Assembly (NCBI GenBank): GCA_024640625.1
Contig: JAHEER010000002.1
Span: 1-64,000 of the forward strand
DNA from: Desulfobulbaceae bacterium
GTDB taxonomy: Bacteria > Desulfobacterota > Desulfobulbia > Desulfobulbales > Desulfocapsaceae
Length of the DNA: 64,000 bases
Direction of reading: 5' to 3'
Shown here: positions 57,039 through 64,000 of the stretch, in pieces
How positions within the stretch are numbered: the first letter of the stretch is position 1
Layout: each line of letters begins with the position of its first letter
Notes under the pieces: model-generated
Seen by the model: the letters and a program-made list of their open reading frames with translations, nothing else
Told to the model about the DNA's origin: nothing
Databases searched by the model: none
Made by a program: the position numbers and the translations under genes

Positions 57039-60000
57039 ATGAATTCGCCAACAACCATAGAGGAACTGCGCCAGACCATCAGAAAAGTAAGGAGGCGCCG
57101 CACCCTGATTCTGCATGTTCAGCATATCAGCTGGAGTCTGGCAATTCTGGCTGCCGTGTTCATCTTTTTCGTTATTCTGAAAATGACCGTGCCTCTTCCA
57201 AGCTTCACCAACATGCTTCTCTTTTTTCTTTGGGGCGCCACGATTGGACTATTGTGTTGGTGGTATGCTCGAGCGGTGCACCGTTTCGGCAGTGATGATC
57301 GGCGTTTGGCACACTACATTGATGAGCGCATACCGAGTCTTGAACAACGCCTTATTACCTCCATGGAGTTGTATGAAAAGCAGGGAACGGATTCGGCTTC
57401 CCAACTGGCGGAATCTTTATGGCTCGATACGGTTACCCATGTTCACAGCGGCAATGTTCAGCAGGTGACCAGTAGCCGACCGGCCTGGTTTGCTGCAGCA
57501 ACAGCTTTTGCGCTTGTCTGTTTACTGGCCGGTGCACTCTGGAATTCGACACGATTTTCAGGCGCCGCGCGGCAGGTGGCCTGGCCCTGGTCGATCCCGG
57601 TTGCAGATGTAATGACATCTGAAAGCTTCAGGATTACCCCAGGGGATATTCTCATACGGCGCGGCAACGATGTGGCCATCGCGGCGACGATAAAAAATGG
57701 CACTGCGAAAAATGTCTATCTTCACCTTCGTAAAAATGCATCGGAATGGAAGCGAGTCCCCATGCGGATCGACGAAAAGACCTCTGACCACCTCTATTAT
57801 CTACCCGAGGTTACCACTGACATCTCCTACTACGTGAACAGCGGTGCTGCCAGATCCAGAGAATACAGCATCAAAGTCTATGATCTGACCAGAGTTGAAA
57901 CCATCGATATACATTATCTCTATCCGGAATATACCGGCATAGAAGATAAAACAGAAAAAAATGGCGGCGACATCATCGCGCCTGCAGGAACCAAGGTTCA
58001 GTTGCGGATAACCTTCAATGGGCCCATAGAGAGTAGTGTGCTGAAATTTGAGGATGGCACGACCGTTGATTTAAGCCATGCGGATAACGTTGCCAGCGGC
58101 GAATTTATTGTGGCAAAAGACGGTACATATATTGTTGACGCCTTTGATCAACAGGGCAGACATATCGAAAACCCGATGGAATACCTGATCCGTTCCACTC
58201 CGGATCTTCCCCCAGAGATATCCGTTAACATGCCTGGCAGGGATCTCAAGGTAATGGCACTGGAAGAGGTCAGTATCGACGTCTCGGCCAGAGATGATTT
58301 TGGTATCACCAGACTCGCTTTGAACTATAACATTGCCGGCACGCTCGAGCACCAGGTCAATTTTCTCAATGGCGAATCAACTGCCGCTCCTTCGGCTGTG
58401 GACAAGAGAACAGTACTCTATCTGGAAGATCTGCAGGTGTCACCGGGAGATTTTATCGCCTATTTCCTGACGGCTGAGGACAATAATAGCGGCAGCCCTT
58501 CCGAGGTTCTTTCCGATATCTATTTCCTGGAAGTCATCAGCACCGACGAAGAATTTCTGCGCGGTTCCCAGCAGGGAGGAGGCGGCGGACAGTTTGGCCA
58601 GCAGCAACAGCCAAGCGCTTTGCTTGAGAACCAGAAAAATATTATTGCCGCTACCTGGAAACTGTTGAACCGAAAGAAAAATATTCCGGGGGAGACCTTT
58701 ACAGAAGATGTAAGAATCGTGGCCGAGTCTCAGCAAAGCATTGCCCAACGCACGCAAATGTCGCTCGCTCGGCTCAACGAAAGGTTTTCCCTTGCAGATG
58801 AAAGTTATGATCGGGCCGTCACCCATCTGCGCGAAGCGCTAGAGCATATGCAGGCAGCTGCAGAAAAGCTGTTTTCCGAGCAGTTGGAAGAAGCCTTGGG
58901 CCCCGAACAGGCAGCTTTGCAGGCCATTCTCAAGGCCAACGCTCAGAATCGCCGAACGGCAATCCAAATGGCTTCTCAACAGCCCACTGGCGGGACAGGC
59001 AGCGGGTCCTTGAGTGAGCGTGAGGATCTGCGTGAGTTGTTCGAAATGGAGATGGGCCGCCTGGAAAACCGTTATGAGATGCCCCGCACTGCATCAGCAA
59101 GAGGGCGGGCCGAGCAGGAGGAGGCGCTCCAGCGGCTGCGCCAGCTGGCCCAGCGGCAAGAACGGTTGAACCGAGCCCAATTGGATGCCAAGCGTCGCCA
59201 AGACCGCCTGACTGAAGCCCAGCAAAGGCGCCATTTGGAAGAACTCCGGCGTGAGCAGGAAGCCTTGCGCCGTGCAGCCGAATCGCTGGCCCGAAAATGG
59301 TCGCAGCAGGCCGGAATAAGCCGGACCCAGTCTTCTTTGAACTCTCTTGAGCAGGCAGTCTCTCAGATGCGGGAGGCAGCCCGCAATCTAGAGCAACAAG
59401 ATCCGGAAATTGCGGCCGCCAGCGGCCGAAGAGCTTTGCAGAATCTGCGCGATCAGCAAAAACGCATCGAGCGCCGGCAGGGGACTTCCACTGGTGATCT
59501 GGCGAGAGAACTCAATGAAAAGGCCGAGCAACTGCAGGCGCAGGAAGATGAAATTCTTGCTCAGATGGAAGGATTTCAACCTTCCATGTCTGGAAAGCAA
59601 CAGGGTATCAATAGAATTATTGCAGAAAAGGACCATTTACAGGGGATGCTCCAAGAAACGGAAGATCTCATTCGGACGGCTGGCGCCGCCGGGCGCCAAT
59701 CACAGCCTGAGCTCGAGCGGAAGGCCCGGGAGGCTCTGCGGTCTTTGCAACAAGAAGACATTGAACGGCGAATTGAGGCCAGCAAAACTGGTATGCTCGA
59801 TGGACAGCTGGAGGATGCGCTGGCAATGGAGAAAGAAATCAAACAGTCCATCCACCGCCTCAGCGACCGCCTGCGTGAATTTGATCTGCTTGTTCCTCAA
59901 ACCGGAGTTACCAAAAATCAACGGGCCGCTGCCGCCGCTGCTGCCTTGTCTGGTGAGCTGGAAACCCTTAAACAGCAAGTTGAAGCCCTGAGATTAGGGC

Positions 60001-60401
60001 AACAGAAGCCCACGTTGCCGGGGAATGAGCCCGGAAACTTCGGTCCTGATCAGCCAGCAGATTTGAATACTGTTCGCGATGGGTTGGCGCGCAGCCGAAG
60101 ATATGCCGAAGGCCTTCTGGAACCCTGGGCTCAGGGTGAAGGCTGGGCGGTGAATGCCAGATCAATTTATCGGGAATTGAGCCGCGCGCAGATAGAAGAT
60201 TTTATGAACCAGCCTGCTCTTTGGCAGACTCTACTGGAACCTGCCCGCGAGCTGGCTTCGTTGCTGCAGGCACAGATTGAGATGGAGCGACTCAACAACA
60301 GAGCCTTTTCTCCAGCAGAACAGGCACCGCCGTCACTCTATGAGTCCCAGGTTGAAACATATTACAGATCCTTGTCCGAAATAGCCCAGAAAAGAGAGTA
60401 G
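57039..60401 (+). CDS. DUF4175-like giant coiled-coil membrane protein
   Basis: A 1120-residue protein. The N terminus has two or three helices (about residues 25-75 and 145-165). A beta-rich extracytoplasmic region follows (about 190-515), then a GGGGGQFGQQQQ linker (about 522-533), and a long Gln/Arg/Glu-rich coiled coil (about 545-1000) with repeats such as LRREQEALRRAAESL. The layout matches DUF4175-type proteins that occur in MoxR/VWA clusters. It may form a spring-like or scaffold element in the envelope. The coiled coil is the most biased region in the window and could mislead similarity searches. Confidence 0.82.
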   Translation: MNSPTTIEELRQTIRKVRRRRTLILHVQHISWSLAILAAVFIFFVILKMTVPLPSFTNMLLFFLWGATIGLLCWWYARAVHRFGSDDRRLAHYIDERIPSLEQRLITSMELYEKQGTDSASQLAESLWLDTVTHVHSGNVQQVTSSRPAWFAAATAFALVCLLAGALWNSTRFSGAARQVAWPWSIPVADVMTSESFRITPGDILIRRGNDVAIAATIKNGTAKNVYLHLRKNASEWKRVPMRIDEKTSDHLYYLPEVTTDISYYVNSGAARSREYSIKVYDLTRVETIDIHYLYPEYTGIEDKTEKNGGDIIAPAGTKVQLRITFNGPIESSVLKFEDGTTVDLSHADNVASGEFIVAKDGTYIVDAFDQQGRHIENPMEYLIRSTPDLPPEISVNMPGRDLKVMALEEVSIDVSARDDFGITRLALNYNIAGTLEHQVNFLNGESTAAPSAVDKRTVLYLEDLQVSPGDFIAYFLTAEDNNSGSPSEVLSDIYFLEVISTDEEFLRGSQQGGGGGQFGQQQQPSALLENQKNIIAATWKLLNRKKNIPGETFTEDVRIVAESQQSIAQRTQMSLARLNERFSLADESYDRAVTHLREALEHMQAAAEKLFSEQLEEALGPEQAALQAILKANAQNRRTAIQMASQQPTGGTGSGSLSEREDLRELFEMEMGRLENRYEMPRTASARGRAEQEEALQRLRQLAQRQERLNRAQLDAKRRQDRLTEAQQRRHLEELRREQEALRRAAESLARKWSQQAGISRTQSSLNSLEQAVSQMREAARNLEQQDPEIAAASGRRALQNLRDQQKRIERRQGTSTGDLARELNEKAEQLQAQEDEILAQMEGFQPSMSGKQQGINRIIAEKDHLQGMLQETEDLIRTAGAAGRQSQPELERKAREALRSLQQEDIERRIEASKTGMLDGQLEDALAMEKEIKQSIHRLSDRLREFDLLVPQTGVTKNQRAAAAAAALSGELETLKQQVEALRLGQQKPTLPGNEPGNFGPDQPADLNTVRDGLARSRRYAEGLLEPWAQGEGWAVNARSIYRELSRAQIEDFMNQPALWQTLLEPARELASLLQAQIEMERLNNRAFSPAEQAPPSLYESQVETYYRSLSEIAQKRE

Positions 60402-60408
60402 ACAGCAC

Positions 60409-62724
60409 ATGGCAGGAATCGTCGAATTTCTCTTTGGACATACGGCAGATGTGTGGACAGAAGGGAATATTACCTTACAGACACCCTTGGGAACATATGC
60501 CATTGCCGGCGCTGTTGCTCTGCTGATCTTAGCTGTCCTTCTCCTCTATCGACAGACAACCGCCCCTGCACCCCTGAGACTGAAAACAGTCTTGATCCTG
60601 CTGAGGTCCATGGCCCTGATAATCCTTTTGCTCTGTCTTTTACAGCCCATTGTGACCATCTCATCGCCCAGACCTCGGGAAAGTTACGTCGGCCTCCTGA
60701 TAGACAGCTCAGGCAGCATGAGCATCGGCGATATGGAGCAGTCGCTCTCACGCGGAGAGAAGGCCACGGATCTGTTATACGGTGAAGACGGTCTGATCGA
60801 GCAACTGCAGAAAAATTTCACTTTGAGGCTTTTCGCTTTCGACCGCACTACCCGCCCCGTCGCAGAGCCTGGAGATTTGTCTTTCGCCGGTAGCAAAACA
60901 CATATGGCCAGGGCTATGCAAGACGCTGCCGAAGCGCTGCAGGGCTTACCCTTTGAAGCCCTGGTATTGGTTACAGACGGTATCGACAACAGCAGTGAAG
61001 ATCCGCTGCATATGGCAAGCATCATCAATGCCGGAAAGACCCCAGTTCACCTCGTCGGTATCGGCGCCGATAGGGCAGCCAAAGATATTGAAATCAGCCA
61101 GGTCAGCACCTCTGGATCGGTCATGGAAGGGGGAATTTTCGAGGTGCAAGTCACGGTGCAGAGTCGTGGGTATGCAGGGCACGAATCTGATTTACTGATC
61201 GAGGTCGGTGAAGATATCGTTTCCGCCAAGAAGATCAGACTGGGACCCGACAACATGCTGCAGCGATATAGCTTTTACTTGACACCATTGCAAGAAGGGG
61301 CCCTTGCCTACAGCGCGCGAATACCTCTAAAGGAAGATGAAATTATCAAGGAAAACAATATATTGCCATTTCTTGTGGACAATCCGGCTAAAGAGGTTGA
61401 AATTCTGTACATCGAGGGGCATCCGCGCAACGAGTACAAATTTATCCGTCGGGCAGCTGAGACCGATACTGCCGTACGCTTAAAAACATACTTGATGACA
61501 GGTCCACAAAAATTCCTTCGTCAGGGCATCGATTCGACCATGGAATTGGCGAGCGGTTATCCGGACAGTGAGGACGCGTTGTTTAAATACGACGCCGTCA
61601 TTTTTGGGGATCTTACCAGAAACCTCTTTACCGACGAGCAATTAGCCTTGACCCGGGATTTTGTTTCTCGACGCGGAGGAGGCTTTCTCATGCTTGGCGG
61701 CACAACTGCGTTTGACCAGGGATTTATCGGCACCCCAATCGAGGGTCTCCTGCCAGTGTCCTTGGTCCATGAAAAAGATCTGCCACCGGCCTTGCGGGGT
61801 GGCGTAGGTAAGGGTGATCATCCTAGCGGACAAACTTTCGCTCCGCGCCTGACCACCGAAGGACAGCGGTCCACGATTCTTCGCCTGGAGATTGAGGATG
61901 AGGTCAATCGAAGGCTGTGGCGTGATATGCCAGAGCTCCAAGGGATTAACGTCAGCGGATGGGCAAAGCCGGGTGCAGCTGTACTGGCCGTCCATCCGAC
62001 GCTCACTTTTCAGGGGGAACCTTTGCCGGTTTTGGCCTATCAGCGCTATGGTCGCGGTCGAACGATGTCACTCATGACTGCGACGACCTGGAGATGGCAG
62101 ATGCTCAAACCCCATGAGGACACCTCACATGAGAGATTTTGGCGGCAGGTTCTGCGCTGGCTGACTGGTAGTGCACCGACCCCCGTCGAGATCTTTCTCG
62201 AGCGCAACAAATTCAGTACCGGTGATGAGGTGAAGGTCAAGGCACGGGTGTACGATGAAGTCTATGAACCGGTTTCCGATACCACCGTCTGGTTAAAAAT
62301 AACAGATCCCGATGGCGGAATTGAGGATATTCGGATGCTCGCGGACATAGACCGGGCCGGCGATTACATTGCTTCATTCAGCGCAGCGAAATCGGGGGTT
62401 CATCATCTGGAAGTCTCATCTTCAGGAGGACTGTCCAAGGATGGCTATGCATCCTTGAGTTTCCTGGCCGCGAATTCTATGCACGAGATGCGTGGCGCTG
62501 CTGTGATGAACCGTGACTTGATGGAAAAAATTGCTCAGGTTGGTGGCGGTAACTATTATACGCCAGAAAACGCCGATCTGCTGGTCAAGGACCTGAACAA
62601 CAAGCGGAAGGTCCATACCGTGACGTACAAATTAGACATCTGGAATATACCTATTGTCTTTTTCCTGCTGTTCTTCTGTTTTGGTTTGGAATGGCTGCTG
62701 CGCAGGAGAACGGGACTGTCATGA
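60409..62724 (+). CDS. VWA-domain membrane protein with glutamine-amidotransferase-like region
   Basis: A 771-residue protein, 7 bases after the DUF4175 gene. Two N-terminal helices (about residues 26-46, 60-82), a VWA domain with MIDAS DSSGS (about 99-103), a beta-sandwich middle, and a class I glutamine-amidotransferase-like Rossmann region (about 380-520) with RDFVSRRGGGFLMLGGTTAF. A C-terminal helix (about 748-765) and an Arg-rich tail follow. This is the same architecture family as the BatA-like gene upstream. No amidotransferase nucleophile is evident, so the Rossmann region is likely a binding domain. The stop overlaps the next start. Confidence 0.88.
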   Translation: MAGIVEFLFGHTADVWTEGNITLQTPLGTYAIAGAVALLILAVLLLYRQTTAPAPLRLKTVLILLRSMALIILLLCLLQPIVTISSPRPRESYVGLLIDSSGSMSIGDMEQSLSRGEKATDLLYGEDGLIEQLQKNFTLRLFAFDRTTRPVAEPGDLSFAGSKTHMARAMQDAAEALQGLPFEALVLVTDGIDNSSEDPLHMASIINAGKTPVHLVGIGADRAAKDIEISQVSTSGSVMEGGIFEVQVTVQSRGYAGHESDLLIEVGEDIVSAKKIRLGPDNMLQRYSFYLTPLQEGALAYSARIPLKEDEIIKENNILPFLVDNPAKEVEILYIEGHPRNEYKFIRRAAETDTAVRLKTYLMTGPQKFLRQGIDSTMELASGYPDSEDALFKYDAVIFGDLTRNLFTDEQLALTRDFVSRRGGGFLMLGGTTAFDQGFIGTPIEGLLPVSLVHEKDLPPALRGGVGKGDHPSGQTFAPRLTTEGQRSTILRLEIEDEVNRRLWRDMPELQGINVSGWAKPGAAVLAVHPTLTFQGEPLPVLAYQRYGRGRTMSLMTATTWRWQMLKPHEDTSHERFWRQVLRWLTGSAPTPVEIFLERNKFSTGDEVKVKARVYDEVYEPVSDTTVWLKITDPDGGIEDIRMLADIDRAGDYIASFSAAKSGVHHLEVSSSGGLSKDGYASLSFLAANSMHEMRGAAVMNRDLMEKIAQVGGGNYYTPENADLLVKDLNNKRKVHTVTYKLDIWNIPIVFFLLFFCFGLEWLLRRRTGLS

Positions 62725-63770
62725 GATTAACCTTTTTCCTGGTGCTGTCTGCCTGTCTGTTCTGCACTGCTCCGGCTTCTGCTCAACAGCGCGATTATTT
62801 TCTGCCCAAACCCACCGTGCAGAAATATGTGGTAATCCTTGCCGGAGCGGCAGTCGAAGAACAATATAAAGAACAAATCAAGCGCTGGGCTTTGCTCCTG
62901 CATGATATCCTGACAAAAGATTACCGCTATGAGGCTGGTCAGATTGTCCTGCTTATGGATCAGGCCGATCCTGAAGACCCGAGAATCTCAGGATCCAGCC
63001 GAGGTGAGAATATCAAGGATGAGCTGCGACAACTCAAAGAAGCTGTTAGCCCCGGCGACCAGATCTTTATCTTCTTGCTGGGCCACGGTACGAGCAATGA
63101 GGAGGCTGCCAAGTTTGTTATCAGTGGAGTAGATATCACTGCCCGGGAGGTAGCAGCAATATTACAAACCTTCTCCGAGCAGGATATTGTCTTGGTCAAT
63201 GCAACCAGCTCGAGTTATCCGTTCTGCACATTACTTTCAGGGCCGGGGCGTGTTATCGTTTGTGCCACTCGTTCCGGGGCTGAAAAATATGACACGATAT
63301 TTGCCGAATTTTTTATTGCTGCTCTGGATGGCCATACCGGCGACAGGGATAAAAACCGGCGTGTATCCATATGGGAAGCTTTCAGGTTTGCCAGCCAAAA
63401 AGTCGAAAAATGGTATGAGGATCAGAACCGCATACCCACCGAACATGGTGTACTTGATGATAATGGTGACGGTGTGTTCAGCGCTGATCCTGACCAGCCT
63501 GAAAACGATGGAAGGCTCGCCCAGATAGCATATCTCGATCTTATTCCGGCAAAACTTGCTGACGATAAAAACTCAACAGCAGCGGATAGTGCCATCATTC
63601 GGGATCTCACTGCTCAAGTAAGGGAGTTGGAGCGCTCTGTCTTCCTCTTGCGAAACCGCAAGGCGGAGTTGCCGGCCGAATTGTACCAGAAGGAAATGGA
63701 GGTGCTGCTGATCGATCTTGCCAGGATGTCCAGAAAGCTAAATAAGATGACTACCGTACCAGGCGATTAG
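62721..63770 (+). CDS. Caspase-fold (peptidase C13/C14-like) protein, probably inactive
   Basis: A 349-residue exported protein with a signal peptide (about residues 1-22). ATG at 62721 overlaps the previous stop. The caspase-like fold is visible from KYVVILAGAA, the histidine loop FIFLLGHGTSNEE (His about residue 121) and the strand DIVLVNATSSSYPF (about 154-167). At that second position an active enzyme has cysteine in a D/N-x-C-x-(S/G) motif; here it reads N-A-T-S-S. So the catalytic cysteine is probably lost. A later VICATRSGAEKYDT matches the substrate-pocket strand. It ends in a short coiled coil and closes the module. Confidence 0.83.
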   Translation: MRLTFFLVLSACLFCTAPASAQQRDYFLPKPTVQKYVVILAGAAVEEQYKEQIKRWALLLHDILTKDYRYEAGQIVLLMDQADPEDPRISGSSRGENIKDELRQLKEAVSPGDQIFIFLLGHGTSNEEAAKFVISGVDITAREVAAILQTFSEQDIVLVNATSSSYPFCTLLSGPGRVIVCATRSGAEKYDTIFAEFFIAALDGHTGDRDKNRRVSIWEAFRFASQKVEKWYEDQNRIPTEHGVLDDNGDGVFSADPDQPENDGRLAQIAYLDLIPAKLADDKNSTAADSAIIRDLTAQVRELERSVFLLRNRKAELPAELYQKEMEVLLIDLARMSRKLNKMTTVPGD

Positions 63771-64000
63771 CCGAACCAGGAGAAGCGGATAACATCTCTA
63801 CGCGTATAGTTGGCGGACTTTTTGTCTCTTTGTAGTCTATGGCTGCTGGCAGCTGGCAGAAAAAGCATAACTAGCGTCGCTTGAAGAGGCGGTTTTTCCA
63901 GTATCGACTAAGTACCTATCATTTTAATTGCCTGCGTTATTATAATGCGGATGGCCAATATAAAGAGCAACACACGGAAAACACGAATAAAGATTTGTTC
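63771..64000. other. Non-coding end of window
   Basis: No coding frame is convincing. A perfect TATAAT (63941-63946) lies here, but the -35 region at proper spacing is poor, so a promoter for a gene beyond the window is only possible. An imperfect GCTGGCAGCTGGC repeat lies near 63845, not long after the last stop. Confidence 0.4.

Overview
The window looks like a chromosomal segment of an anaerobic bacterium, most likely a Desulfobacterota (deltaproteobacterial) sulfate reducer or relative. This is an inference from gene content: many ferredoxin-type proteins, a CO-dehydrogenase-like cluster, two FAD/Fe-S hydroxyacid dehydrogenases, TRAP and TTT solute transporters, a sigma-54 activator and many GTG/TTG starts at moderate-to-high GC. 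I see no tRNA, rRNA, CRISPR array or insertion sequence.

Layout. (1) 1-8.3 kb: a DUF2318 protein with an FtsX/LolD-type ABC exporter (probably metal-related), a universal stress protein, a thiamine-binding-family protein, a ChlI/ChlD chelatase-type AAA+/VWA pair, an MFS transporter and a homocysteine S-methyltransferase. (2) 8.3-12.4 kb, minus strand: an arylsulfotransferase-like protein, a TSUP exporter, and the first copy of an unusual two-gene module: a 2[4Fe-4S] protein with a conserved GRGTEE(V/S)KTND domain, plus a small partner carrying conserved CGH and CxCG motifs. (3) 12.5-29.3 kb: a carboxylate/hydroxyacid island with two GlcD/DLD-type FAD/Fe-S dehydrogenases, a PrpR-type sigma-54 activator, a DctPQM TRAP transporter, a zinc alcohol dehydrogenase, an aconitase/LeuC-like large subunit without a small subunit, a serine-glyoxylate-type aminotransferase, a second TSUP exporter and a formyltransferase. 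A phased array of GAAAC/GTTTC boxes and a well-matched -24/-12 promoter precede dctP. (4) 29.7-39.7 kb: a D-tartrate-type region with tarD, a second enolase-superfamily enzyme and an MmgE/PrpD protein on the minus strand, facing a methyltransferase, a TIM-barrel isomerase, an FCD-type GntR regulator and tctCBA.

(5) 39.8-48.1 kb is the most unusual part: a tightly packed run of a CooF-like ferredoxin, a CooS-like protein that keeps the B-cluster cysteines but has lost the Ni-Fe C-cluster ligands, an FAD/NAD oxidoreductase, two more copies of the 4Fe-4S/CGH module, a DUF1932 dehydrogenase and an MFS permease. I infer an electron-transfer or redox-catalysis system built on a CODH scaffold but not acting as a CODH.

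(6) 48.3-63.8 kb is a MoxR-type module: a TPR/gluzincin protein, two DUF4159 proteins, MoxR, DUF58, a BatA-like VWA protein, a giant DUF4175 coiled-coil membrane protein, a second VWA protein, and a caspase-fold protein whose catalytic cysteine appears to be lost. It probably works at the cell envelope.

A plausible theme for regions 2-5 is uptake of small hydroxy- and dicarboxylates (glycolate/lactate-like by TRAP, tartrate-like by TTT), oxidation or dehydration in the cytoplasm, transfer of electrons into Fe-S carriers, and export of products by TSUP and MFS proteins.
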